Source of the DNA: Pseudomonadota bacterium
Lineage (GTDB): Bacteria; SAR324; XYD2-FULL-50-16; JAHJRI01
Length of the DNA: 32,014 bases
Assembly (NCBI GenBank): GCA_022360105.1
Contig: JAKSDL010000300.1
Span: 1 to 32,014, forward strand
Direction: 5' to 3'
A program made the position numbers and the translations under genes. The notes under the pieces were generated by a model. That model made no database searches. It was not told where the DNA came from and worked only from the letters and a program-made list of their open reading frames with translations. This document shows, in pieces, positions 7,978 to 16,447 of the stretch (position 1 is its first letter; each line of letters begins with the position of its first letter).

Positions 7978-8589
7978 TTATAATCGGCGTTTTATGCTTG
8001 TCACATCTATTCCATTAGCCTGCATTTTCTCTTCAGCCTGGATTTTTAGAGCATAACAAAGTTGTTGCAAAAAAGAATCATGCGCACAGGGTTCGTCCAT
8101 TTTGGTGTAAACAAGGTCGTACTCGATTTTTTCCCAGGTGGAAAAATCCGCCAGATTGTGTTGGGCTTGCACTTCCAAATGGTCCAAGGCTTTCGCTAGT
8201 TTGGCCTCGGGGGTCTTTCCTTCTTCAAATTCCTGGAAAAGGAAATAAATATCCTTTCCGGTTTTCGCATCGATCATCCTTTTAATGTTTTCGATAGCTT
8301 TTTGCTCTTTTTGGGATTTTTGAGTCTTGCGCTTTCCAGTTTCAAAAAAAGGAATATCTCCCGCTTCCGCTTCCACCAAATCATGGACGATGATCATTTT
8401 TAAGGTATGTTCCAGGTTTACAGGTTTATCCAGGTGATTGTGCACCAAGATAGCCATTAGTGCCATTTGCCAGGTGTGTTCGGCCACACTTTCCTGCCGT
8501 CCACTTGATAACCAGCTGTGACGAAGCTCAGATTTGAGTCGCTCTGCCAATTTGAGTAGATTCAAAATTCCTAAAATATTCTTATTCAT
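7978..8589 (-). CDS. HD-domain phosphohydrolase, YfbR/5'-deoxynucleotidase-like
   Basis: A 203-residue HD-superfamily protein. Metal ligands are visible as H38 (VAEHTW), H69-D70 (IIVHDLVEAEAGDIP) and D136 (AKALDHLEVQAQHN). The motifs AEHTWQMALMA and HDLVEAEAGDIPFF are characteristic of the YfbR/HDDC2 group, which removes phosphate from deoxynucleoside monophosphates; that activity here is inferred from the family. It is first in a two-gene unit with the MBL-fold gene and lies behind a good sigma-70-like promoter at 8660-8688. AAGG stands about 6 bases before ATG. Confidence 0.88.
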   Translation of the reverse strand: MNKNILGILNLLKLAERLKSELRHSWLSSGRQESVAEHTWQMALMAILVHNHLDKPVNLEHTLKMIIVHDLVEAEAGDIPFFETGKRKTQKSQKEQKAIENIKRMIDAKTGKDIYFLFQEFEEGKTPEAKLAKALDHLEVQAQHNLADFSTWEKIEYDLVYTKMDEPCAHDSFLQQLCYALKIQAEEKMQANGIDVTSIKRRL

Positions 8590-8659
8590 CAGGTGCCTTA
8601 GACTATAATGTTTTGATGCAATGTTTAGGATGTCCGGAATGCAGTCAACTATCGTTGGT

Positions 8660-8688
8660 TTTATAAATCACACACCATGAGCAGTCAA
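8660..8688 (-). promoter_or_regulatory. Sigma-70-like promoter of the HD/MBL gene pair
   Basis: On the minus strand TTGACT (8688-8683) is followed after 17 bases by TATAAA (8665-8660), each matching five of six consensus positions. Transcription should start near 8653, giving a leader of about 60 bases. The octamer TTGACTGC that contains the -35 box recurs at 8648-8641. Confidence 0.6.
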
Positions 8689-8825
8689 TCAAAATTTGTA
8701 TAAAATTGTTAAAAATATCGCCTGATAATTGAGATTCAATTGTTGCACTTTCAAGTTTAAATGGCATCCGGAATATCGATAACTGATTCCTTATTTAATT
8801 TCATCGCAAATTGACTATCGAATGG

Positions 8826-9077
8826 ATGTCCAGGATCGAGGTTGCCCTGCCGGATGATTTTGGGCATTTGGAGATTAAAAATTCTGAAAGTCGGGGGCTA
8901 TTGATTGGAATTGTTGATGGAAACTGGCAAATCGTGAGCGACCAACTGGAAATTGGAGAATCTGATCCCGAAGACAAGGTTGTTTCTTATCTTCAGAGTC
9001 TTCCCAATCGCACTAAATTCAAAGTCCGTAAAAACCGACAAGAAACAGACGAAGATTCACTGTTTTCGGAAACTTAG
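8826..9077 (+). CDS. Small protein of unknown function
   Basis: An 83-residue acidic protein without signal peptide, membrane segment or cysteine. I do not recognise a family. The compact mix of short hydrophobic strands (RIEVALP; GLLIGIVDGNWQIV) and an acidic middle suggests a small beta-containing cytoplasmic protein, and the tail is rich in charged residues. ATG 8826 is taken as start; an in-frame TTG at 8811 adds five residues. Neither has a clear Shine-Dalgarno sequence. It is a lone gene, divergent from the HD/MBL pair and convergent with the next small gene, so context gives no function. Confidence 0.6.
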   Translation: MSRIEVALPDDFGHLEIKNSESRGLLIGIVDGNWQIVSDQLEIGESDPEDKVVSYLQSLPNRTKFKVRKNRQETDEDSLFSET

Positions 9078-9149
9078 CCTTTGTCTGTATATCCTACCGC
9101 CGGACCTCGACTGCAGATAAAATAGCTGCAAATGCCATGGTTCAGCCGG

Positions 9150-9548
9150 CTAAATTCGTTTTCGATGAAAAATTGAATAGTACCTGAAATCAGCTGTCGC
9201 GTGGGAAATTAAGCTGGAAATAATGATAATTCCTATAATTCCCCATTTTTGCAGGTACCCTGTGTGGGGTAACAAACCAAGCAGGACAATCTTAATGATG
9301 ATAATGAAGCCACGATTTTGAAAAATCCATTTGCCATTGGTATAAAGATCCATAACCATGATTGCCAAACCGCTAAAAGCTGTTACCAAATAAGACGTCA
9401 TGACAGCGTCGGTGGCAATACCGAAAAAAACACCACCCGTATAGACTCCAACCCCGCATAAATGGAGACTTCTGAAAAAAACATTTGCCCATCGCTTGCC
9501 CCACAAGGGCCTTGATTCAGTCGGGAAAAATATCTGTTTGAGGTTCAT
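9150..9548 (-). CDS. Small integral membrane protein of unknown function
   Basis: A 132-residue protein with about four membrane segments (roughly 24-44, 49-69, 78-96 and 101-117). Conserved-looking features are RSLHLCGVGVYTGG near the first segment, with H29, and SSLISHATADFRYYSIFHRK at the C-terminus, with H117. Histidines at both ends of a four-helix bundle could bind haem or a metal, but that is speculation. The gene lies downstream of the glutamate dehydrogenase gene on the same strand, behind a strong hairpin terminator, and has no visible Shine-Dalgarno sequence. Confidence 0.7.
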   Translation of the reverse strand: MNLKQIFFPTESRPLWGKRWANVFFRSLHLCGVGVYTGGVFFGIATDAVMTSYLVTAFSGLAIMVMDLYTNGKWIFQNRGFIIIIKIVLLGLLPHTGYLQKWGIIGIIIISSLISHATADFRYYSIFHRKRI

Positions 9549-9552
9549 ATCA

Positions 9553-9588
9553 TAAAAAGAAAGATGAAGGTTCGCATGGCGAACCTTC
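9553..9588 (-). terminator. Intrinsic terminator of the glutamate dehydrogenase gene
   Basis: GAAGGTTCGC (9566-9575) and GCGAACCTTC (9579-9588) form a perfect 10-bp stem with a 3-base loop. On the minus strand it is followed by ATCTTTCTTTTT (9565-9554). It begins 13 bases after the dehydrogenase stop codon, a classic Rho-independent arrangement, and separates that gene from the small membrane-protein gene. Confidence 0.8.
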
Positions 9589-9600
9589 TATTCACCAGGA

Positions 9601-12600
9601 TTAGGAAGCTAGTTGCGCAATACGATCCAGCAGGATGGCAATGCCGCTCAATTCCACTACATCATTATTGATTATCTGGTTATATTCAATTTGAAATTGC
9701 TTAAATTGAGACTGGTTATTTTTCATGAATTTACCAACCTTGTCATCAAAGTCTGCTTTGCCCTTGAAGCGGGAAATAATGGTGTTTGAAACCTGCTGCT
9801 TCAATACCTGCAATTGTTTCATCAACAATCCGCGATGTCTCTTCACCCAGACACTGTCCTGCTCAACAGTCATAATCCTGTCATGTAAAATCTGAAAATG
9901 AAACATGCTATCCAGAGCTCTTGAGAGCACAACAGCGTCAGCCATGGCGATTTTAGATTTTTTGGCTTGCAGGATAATTTCCAGGCTGCTTTTCATATAA
10001 TCCATTTGAGCAATATCTTTAGCCAGATCTGAAGGAATACCTTTTTCCGTAAGCTTGTTTATTGCAGCTTCCATACTGGCTTTGTCATCCTGATCCAGTG
10101 ATTTGTCAAGCGCCTCGCGGTATTCGGTGATTTGGCTTTCAAATTCCGCAGCAAGTGAGAATCTCAGCTCAGCAGGTTTATAGGCATATAGCATCCAAAT
10201 GATCATATCGGAAAGTTGTTTTTCCAAATTGATTAACAATTCATAAGCAAGGTTCAGATTCTTTGTTTTCAATGTTTCCATGATCCGAATCCGCAAAGAG
10301 CCTAATTGAAACAACTGATCAACAATTGTATAGGCGGTTATAATGTTTGATGCGGAGGTGTCAACAATGGAAAAGACCTCGGGCAGAATCGTGACACCAG
10401 CCTGGTTGATGGTGTTGTTGATAAGGACAGTCCCAATAATTTCTTTCTTCAGCGGATGCTGTATTTTGGTGATATCAAATTGCTTCAGGAATGCTTGAGG
10501 AAAGTAATTATAATAGACGTCATCCAGGTAAGGATCATCCAGCAGTTCCGATTGAATAATCTCTTTGTAAAAGTACATTTTTGTGTAGCTTAATAAAATG
10601 GAGAGATCCGGACGCGGGATACCAATGCCGCGACTGAAATAATCCTCCAACTGCTCGTAGGTTGACATTTTACTTGTTCTGGGATCAAGAACACCCTGTT
10701 CAGCCAGGAATTTGGTCAGATCGATAAACTGTTTGATGTCTACCTGAGACCTGAGATTATCCATGCTGAGAACCTGAACCTGTCCCCTGTTGTCAGCCAA
10801 CACTAGATCTGCAATGTCGTCAGTCAGGTCTTCCAGGAGTTGATTACGGGAGTCCGCGGATGGGATCTGTCCTTCTTCCATTAAAAACCTCATCAGGATT
10901 TTAAGGTTTACTTCATGATCTGAAGTATCCACACCTCCCGAGTTGTCTATGGCGTCCGTGTTCAGCTTGACTCCTCTGACAGAAGCCTCAAGGCGTGCCA
11001 GCTGGGTTAACCCCAGGTTTCCGCCTTCTCCGACAACTTTGACTCTTAATTGCCGTGCATCTATGCGAACGGCATCATTTGCAGCGTCTCCTACTTCGTG
11101 GGCGGTTTCGTCGGATGATTTAACATAAGTCCCGATTCCACCGTTCCAGAGCAGATCGACCCTGGCTTGCAGCAATAGCTTGATCAGGTCTTCACCGGAT
11201 ACCGATTCGGCACCTGTTCCCAATACTTTTTGAATCTCCGGTGTGAGCTGAATCGTTTTTGCACTTCTCTCAAACACACCACCACCTTTGCTGATCAGCT
11301 TTTTGTCATAATCCATCCAGTTGGTTCGTGGGGTATTAAACAGTCGTTCTCTCTCTTTCCAGGATGTAGCAGCATCCGGATCAGGATCAATAAAGATATG
11401 TATATGGTTAAAAGCACCAATCAGACGAATATGTTTGCTCAGCAGCATCCCGTTTCCAAACACATCTCCACTCATATCGCCAATACCGATCACCGTAAAA
11501 TCTGTTGTCTGAACATCGACTCCTTCTTCAAGAAAATGAAATTTTACACTTTCCCAGGCACCCTTGGCTGTAATTCCCATGCCTTTGTGATCATATCCAT
11601 GCTTACCTCCGGAGGCGAAGGCGTCATCAAGCCAGAAATTGCGACTAGCACTGATTTCATTTGCCGTATCGGAATAGGTGGCAGTTCCTTTGTCCGCAGC
11701 CACAACAAAGTAGGGATCGTCAGAGTCATACCGAATCAACCCTTTTGCCGGAACTATCTTTCCTTCAACAATGTTGTCCGTGAGGGATAGCAGGGAATTG
11801 ATATATCGTTTGTATTGTATTAGAGCGTCCTCTCTCCTTTCCTGTGGATTATCCAGTATTTTTTTGCTGACAAATCCGCCTTTTGAACCCTCTGGAACAA
11901 TCACCACATTTTTTAACATCTGGGTATGCATCAACCCTAAAATTTCTGTTCTAAAATCGTCATGCCGATCCGAATGGCGTAATCCACCCCGTGCAATCAT
12001 GGCACCTCTCAGGTGAATCCCCTCAACATGGGTTCCGTGCACGTAGATCTCAAACAACGGCTTGGGAACAGGCATTTGCTCGACTTCTTCGCTTCTGACT
12101 TTAATAGCCATTGCAGCGGAAGGATCGATATCAAAATAGTTGGTTCTTACTGTGGCATCCATTAGGTTGAAGATGGTTTTAAAAATAATATCTTCTGCAA
12201 CCGTTTTTACATTGTAGATCGCCTTGAAGGTCTTTTCCCGCCACTTATCCAACTCTTTATCACTTAATTTTTTAGCGCTTTTGTTGGGTTTGAATTTGGC
12301 AAAAAAGTAATCACGCAACGCTACCATCACCTCCGGATTTTCCAAAAAACCTTTGTTGATGGGCAGGTAAGGGGCTCCAATTTGCCAGTAGTAATTCCTA
12401 TAGAGAATGAACAAGTTAATTTCCTGAATATTTAGCCCGGCGGAGAGCAACAGACCATTCAATACATCGTCTTCAGTCCTGTCTTCAAGCACGGCAAGCA
12501 GCAACTCACAAAAATCGGTACCGAAGCTCGGATATTGTTTTAACTTCTCCTTTAACCCTTTGACATAATAGGTGTAAATAAACAGCTGTTGTTCATCTAC

Positions 12601-14421
12601 TTTCAGATTATAGGTATTTTCATCAGTAACAATTAGATCCAGGTTTTGAAGATTGGGCATGATCTCAGTAAGGTTGTACTCTTTTAGGGAGTAGATATAA
12701 ATAACTGAGTTATCGTTATTGGGTGTGGTTCTTAAATCCACCTGGTCATGACCTGATTCCAGCAACGCTTCAAGGAACTCGATATCAGCCACTGCATCGC
12801 CGGGAGTGAATACAGCCTGGTAAAACGGTGTAAATACATCGGCATATTTGGCCTGCATTTTGGAGGCTTTGTCGTTACCCAGGTTCGCTAGCAGATTTTG
12901 CAGACCATCTTCCCATCCTACAGTGAGATTGGCCACTTCCTGTTCAATTTGCGAAAGGTCGCATTTTGCCAGCTGAGGATGTTTATCCGGAAAGAAAAAC
13001 AGATGATGAGAATAACTGTTTCTGCCCAGGTTAAACCAGTAATTCATTTCCGAATCGACCCCAAAGTGCTTGGAAAGGATACATCCAATCCGGTCAAAAA
13101 TATTTGGACTGAACCGATGGTGAGGCATACAAAAACAGATTCTTGCATAGCTTCTCTTGGGCTGGGCATATACACTGAGCTTTGTCTGCTGATAGTCACC
13201 GAAATAGAGAAATTGACGATAGATTGCCTCCAGCTCCTGGCGATCTAGTCTGAAAAGCTCCCTTTTGGGGATAATACTAAAAAAGTCATTGGCTGCCTTT
13301 ATCATGTGGCCGGTCCGCTCTCCGGAAGTGTTCAGCTCGAAGTACGAATCAAGAATGGAGTTGACTTTTAATCGGGCCAGGGGGATGGAAAGCGCATCTT
13401 CTTTTAACGATTTATTGGTGAACAGGACATAATAAAAGTTAACCTTCACATTGCCCGACTTGTCTTTTTTTCGGCCAAAGAGAATCTGCAATGGTTCCTT
13501 CTTATGAACTTCCGATAAATCATCTGTTTCGATCAAGTTTATCTTCATCCCCGATTCAAGAAAAAAGCGACCGTAACGTCCAATTTCCTTTGGTAGGTTT
13601 TTATCTTTTAACTCTTTTTTCCTGCGGGCATAACCCATAGGGTTTTCAATCTTTTTCCAGGTAAGATTGTCAGATACGTCATCTTTTGCAACTTCGCCTC
13701 CGCCCAAAAGAATTACATTACCGGAATTAAACCAGGCAAATAAGTTGCGCCTTTCACTGTCGATCAGCGATTCGGAGCCTTTTTCCGGCTTGACGGTATA
13801 TTCTTCGATCGATTCGGTTATGATGCCGAAGTCGTCAGTGACGCAGGTAACCATTTCCATTAGGTCATAAACTCCGGACTCCAGGCTTTTGAGATTCTTT
13901 TTATCAAAATTGTTAAGGATGCAGGTAACGTTGGTGATGCTGTTGGGGGCGTCTTCCTCACCTTTGCGAAGGGTTACGAGTTTGTTTTTATCATTCTTTT
14001 CAGCCTCTACGGTGGTGTAATACATCAATCCAAGATTATATCGCTTCTCATGAACAAATTCCGTGAGGCTGTCGATGATAAAAGGATGGTCTTTGATCAC
14101 CATATCCAATACAACGGCGTCATTGCTTACTTCAGGAAAATCGGGGAGAAAATCGGTGATAACAATCTTGGTTTCCTGTCCAAGTGATTGCTCAAAAATC
14201 CGGTATCGGTTTTTGATGAAAGCGTAGATTTGATCACTAGTCAAAGATTCCAGGAAATCCAAGGAGAATCGTTTGGAAATCAATTCAACATATTTATCAA
14301 ATGTCCGTTTTTCAAAAATCGCCTTGTCTTTTGACACTTTGCCACTTAGTGTCGTACGCATGTCTCTCAGTATTCCTTCCTTCTTTCCAACCAGTGATAG
14401 TATGTCCTTGTTTGATTCCAT
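9601..14421 (-). CDS. gdhB: NAD-specific glutamate dehydrogenase, large 180-kDa class
   Basis: A 1606-residue enzyme of the large bacterial NAD-GDH family, which converts glutamate to 2-oxoglutarate and ammonia with NAD and usually serves glutamate catabolism. The long N-terminal part carries the regulatory/ACT-like region typical of the class. The catalytic core includes RGGLRHSDRHDDFRTEILGLM and the active-site lysine K847 in EGSKGGFV, followed by FTVIGIGDMSGDVFGNGML and GEGGNLGLTQ in the nucleotide-binding part. Length and motifs are complete, with no frameshift. The start has AAGG five bases upstream. Minus-strand promoter candidates are a perfect TATAAT (14526-14521) without a good -35 and TTGTAC-N16-TAATAA (14499-14472). 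The symbol gdhB follows usage for this class in some genera and is tentative. Confidence 0.96.
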   Translation of the reverse strand: MESNKDILSLVGKKEGILRDMRTTLSGKVSKDKAIFEKRTFDKYVELISKRFSLDFLESLTSDQIYAFIKNRYRIFEQSLGQETKIVITDFLPDFPEVSNDAVVLDMVIKDHPFIIDSLTEFVHEKRYNLGLMYYTTVEAEKNDKNKLVTLRKGEEDAPNSITNVTCILNNFDKKNLKSLESGVYDLMEMVTCVTDDFGIITESIEEYTVKPEKGSESLIDSERRNLFAWFNSGNVILLGGGEVAKDDVSDNLTWKKIENPMGYARRKKELKDKNLPKEIGRYGRFFLESGMKINLIETDDLSEVHKKEPLQILFGRKKDKSGNVKVNFYYVLFTNKSLKEDALSIPLARLKVNSILDSYFELNTSGERTGHMIKAANDFFSIIPKRELFRLDRQELEAIYRQFLYFGDYQQTKLSVYAQPKRSYARICFCMPHHRFSPNIFDRIGCILSKHFGVDSEMNYWFNLGRNSYSHHLFFFPDKHPQLAKCDLSQIEQEVANLTVGWEDGLQNLLANLGNDKASKMQAKYADVFTPFYQAVFTPGDAVADIEFLEALLESGHDQVDLRTTPNNDNSVIYIYSLKEYNLTEIMPNLQNLDLIVTDENTYNLKVDEQQLFIYTYYVKGLKEKLKQYPSFGTDFCELLLAVLEDRTEDDVLNGLLLSAGLNIQEINLFILYRNYYWQIGAPYLPINKGFLENPEVMVALRDYFFAKFKPNKSAKKLSDKELDKWREKTFKAIYNVKTVAEDIIFKTIFNLMDATVRTNYFDIDPSAAMAIKVRSEEVEQMPVPKPLFEIYVHGTHVEGIHLRGAMIARGGLRHSDRHDDFRTEILGLMHTQMLKNVVIVPEGSKGGFVSKKILDNPQERREDALIQYKRYINSLLSLTDNIVEGKIVPAKGLIRYDSDDPYFVVAADKGTATYSDTANEISASRNFWLDDAFASGGKHGYDHKGMGITAKGAWESVKFHFLEEGVDVQTTDFTVIGIGDMSGDVFGNGMLLSKHIRLIGAFNHIHIFIDPDPDAATSWKERERLFNTPRTNWMDYDKKLISKGGGVFERSAKTIQLTPEIQKVLGTGAESVSGEDLIKLLLQARVDLLWNGGIGTYVKSSDETAHEVGDAANDAVRIDARQLRVKVVGEGGNLGLTQLARLEASVRGVKLNTDAIDNSGGVDTSDHEVNLKILMRFLMEEGQIPSADSRNQLLEDLTDDIADLVLADNRGQVQVLSMDNLRSQVDIKQFIDLTKFLAEQGVLDPRTSKMSTYEQLEDYFSRGIGIPRPDLSILLSYTKMYFYKEIIQSELLDDPYLDDVYYNYFPQAFLKQFDITKIQHPLKKEIIGTVLINNTINQAGVTILPEVFSIVDTSASNIITAYTIVDQLFQLGSLRIRIMETLKTKNLNLAYELLINLEKQLSDMIIWMLYAYKPAELRFSLAAEFESQITEYREALDKSLDQDDKASMEAAINKLTEKGIPSDLAKDIAQMDYMKSSLEIILQAKKSKIAMADAVVLSRALDSMFHFQILHDRIMTVEQDSVWVKRHRGLLMKQLQVLKQQVSNTIISRFKGKADFDDKVGKFMKNNQSQFKQFQIEYNQIINNDVVELSGIAILLDRIAQLAS

Positions 14422-14641
14422 GATAACCTTATCCCCCGTTTCTGTTTTAGATAAAGAAAATTAATTTCTTATTATTACAATAGCGTTCGGAATGTACAAT
14501 ATTATTTTATCCATAACCTGATTATAGCTTCACTTAGAACAAACAAAGTTCCAATGTCGCCGTGAAAGTAAAAAAATGAATTTTCTTCAATATGTTAGCA
14601 GATATTTTCCCACAAAAACAAGATTTACTTAAAAAACCCTG

Positions 14642-14669
14642 TTGACAATTGAACAATTTATTATATGAT
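14642..14669 (+). promoter_or_regulatory. Sigma-70-like promoter of the initiator tRNA gene
   Basis: A perfect -35 TTGACA (14642-14647) is followed after 16 bases by TATGAT (14664-14669), five of six matches. Transcription should start near 14676-14678, about 30 bases before the tRNA. An 8-bp hairpin lies right at this point (14678-14697). Confidence 0.65.
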
Positions 14670-14677
14670 TAATGCTT

Positions 14678-14697
14678 AGTTGTTGATTACAGCAACT
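14678..14697 (+). other. Hairpin at the 5' end of the tRNA precursor
   Basis: AGTTGTTG (14678-14685) pairs with CAGCAACT (14690-14697), eight pairs including one G-U, around the loop ATTA. It would form at the extreme 5' end of the tRNA precursor and may affect its stability or processing. Confidence 0.45.
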
Positions 14698-14708
14698 TTC
14701 TAAAATAC

Positions 14709-14785
<77 letters not shown>

Positions 14786-14789
14786 TTCC

Positions 14790-14810
14790 TCGTAGTTCCA
14801 GCCTCTACGA
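14790..14810 (+). terminator. Weak stem-loop after the tRNA
   Basis: TCGTAG (14790-14795) pairs with CTACGA (14805-14810) around a 9-base loop, just after the encoded CCA. The nearest T-run (ACTTTTC) lies about 15 bases further on, so it is a poor intrinsic terminator and could instead be a 3' processing stem. Confidence 0.25.
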
Positions 14811-15081
14811 AATCCCTTAATTCGACTTTTCAAAAAACAGCCTCGCAATATTGCATGTTTTCGAACCCTGCTTCACCGAAATCATCTGTTATGTATCGTC
14901 AAATCATTTAATAATCAATAGCATAAAGCAGGCTATTGAAAATACTGCAGAAAATTGTCAAATTCCTGTATGCTGATAAACTTTCTCAACTATCAGAAAT
15001 AAAAAGATAATTATTTCCAGTTGTCTCAAATAGTCATATTAATTTCTGTTTAAATCAAGCCCGATTTTATAGGGGTGGAAC

Positions 15082-15117
15082 ACAAATTTGACTTAAAACA
15101 AATTTGATTACTATTCT
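15082..15117 (+). promoter_or_regulatory. Promoter with twin CAAATTTG palindromes before the Fe-S gene
   Basis: ACAAATTTGA occurs at 15082-15091 and again at 15098-15107, 16 bases apart; the CAAATTTG core is itself a palindrome. A sigma-70-like promoter, TTGACT (15088-15093), 18 bases, TATTCT (15112-15117), overlaps both copies. A protein bound there would cover the -35 box and spacer, as expected for a repressor. Confidence 0.42.
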
Positions 15118-15166
15118 GTCATCTCCGTGAAACTATCGTTCGTTTTAAACCCGATAATTGTTCGTT

Positions 15167-16447
15167 ATGGCACATCGAACCGGTAAGAAGTATTATTCAC
15201 AGCTGATAGAACGCTTGAACAGGTATCCCCAGGGAGCTCCTCCTTCCAAAACACTTTATTCCATTCTGCAAATCCTGTTCAGCGAAGAAGAGGCCAGGTT
15301 GGTTTCAACTTTGCCTATTAAACCCTTTACCGTGGCCAAAGCTTCAAAAGTCTGGAAGATCAAGCAGGGTGAAGCTCGAAAAGCACTTGAATCGATGGCG
15401 GACAAGGCATTGTTGGTGGATTTTGAAGAAAACGGAGAGACCCGCTATGTTTTGCCACCGCCTATGGCGGGGTTTATCGAATTTTCGATGATGCGACTTC
15501 GTGATGATATTGATCAGAAATTATTAGGTGAGCTTTTTCATCAATATATAAATGTGGAAGAAGATTTTATCACCGCATTACTGGGGCGAGGTGAGACTCA
15601 ATTAGGCAGAGTTTTTATCCAGGAAGGTGTGCTTTCCAGCGAGAATTCCCTTCATGTGCTGGACTATGAACGAGCAACCCGGGTGATTGATACGGCAAGC
15701 GATATCGGCATCAGTATGTGCTATTGCAGGCACAAAATGGAACACATGGGTAAGGCGTGTGATGCACCCATGGACATATGCATGACATTTAATACAACAG
15801 GGTCTTCTTTGATACGACATGGTCATGCCAGAAGAGTCGATGTGGCGGAAGCTCATGATTTATTGGCTCAGGCCTGGGAAAACAACCTTGTGCAGTTCGG
15901 TGAAAACAATCGTCAGGGTGTAAACTTTATCTGCAATTGTTGCGCTTGTTGTTGCGAAGCGATGATAGCGGCCAGGAAATTCGGAATTATGCAACCCGTG
16001 CATACGTCAAATTTCGTTGTTCAAAGCAATGTTAATGAGTGCAAAGGTTGCGGCAAATGTGAAAAAGTATGTCCAGTTGAAGCATTGACCCTGGTTTCAG
16101 CGAACAATCCCGAAAAACCAAAACAAAATAAAATCCTGGTGGATCAAAAACTGTGCCTTGGTTGCGGAGTTTGCGTGCGTGGCTGTAAAAACGGAGCAAT
16201 GTATTTGGAAAGAAGACCCGAACGCATTCTGACTCCCCTGGATACGACCCATCGTACTGTGATGATGGCCATAGAACGAGGTATGTTACAACATCTGATT
16301 TTTGATAACCGCGTGCTGTTCAGTCATCGCATGTTGGCAGCTCTCCTTGGTGTCATCCTTAAGCTTCCGCCTGTCAAGCAGATCATGGCTAGTAAACAGG
16401 TTAAGTCACGATACCTTGAAAAACTGATCAGCCGAATGAATTATTGA
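15167..16447 (+). CDS. Iron-sulfur protein with winged-helix-like N-terminus and two [4Fe-4S] ferredoxin motifs
   Basis: A 426-residue soluble protein. The N-terminal third (about 50-110) looks like a winged helix (TVAKASKVWKIKQGEARKAL, then a YVLPPPM wing). Cysteine groups follow, numbered from ATG 15167: CYC-x10-C-x6-C (185, 187, 198, 205); CNCCACCC (256-263); and two ferredoxin motifs, CKGCGKCEKVCP (292-302) and CLGCGVCVRGC (330-340). The two standard motifs should bind two [4Fe-4S] clusters, and the others may bind more metal. Similar 4Fe-4S proteins occur in anaerobic Deltaproteobacteria without known function. ATG 15167 is chosen; TTG 15158 is also in frame and neither has a Shine-Dalgarno sequence. 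It precedes the activase gene and may supply electrons to it or sense redox state; both are inference. Confidence 0.85.
   Translation: MAHRTGKKYYSQLIERLNRYPQGAPPSKTLYSILQILFSEEEARLVSTLPIKPFTVAKASKVWKIKQGEARKALESMADKALLVDFEENGETRYVLPPPMAGFIEFSMMRLRDDIDQKLLGELFHQYINVEEDFITALLGRGETQLGRVFIQEGVLSSENSLHVLDYERATRVIDTASDIGISMCYCRHKMEHMGKACDAPMDICMTFNTTGSSLIRHGHARRVDVAEAHDLLAQAWENNLVQFGENNRQGVNFICNCCACCCEAMIAARKFGIMQPVHTSNFVVQSNVNECKGCGKCEKVCPVEALTLVSANNPEKPKQNKILVDQKLCLGCGVCVRGCKNGAMYLERRPERILTPLDTTHRTVMMAIERGMLQHLIFDNRVLFSHRMLAALLGVILKLPPVKQIMASKQVKSRYLEKLISRMNY

Larger units (their letters stand above)
14786..15166. other. Intergenic region between tRNA and Fe-S protein gene
   Basis: No gene was seen. 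Beyond the stem next to the tRNA it holds a 10-bp palindrome GCAATATTGC (14845-14854), an 8-bp inverted repeat TCAATAGC/GCTATTGA (14915-14922 and 14932-14939, 9-base loop, no T-run) and the promoter with twin palindromes near 15082-15117. Confidence 0.6.

Noticed and set aside
11230..11790. 186-codon plus-strand frame opposite the glutamate dehydrogenase gene
   Set aside because: It lies wholly inside the conserved catalytic part of the dehydrogenase on the other strand and its product has no recognisable fold or start signal. It is a shadow frame.
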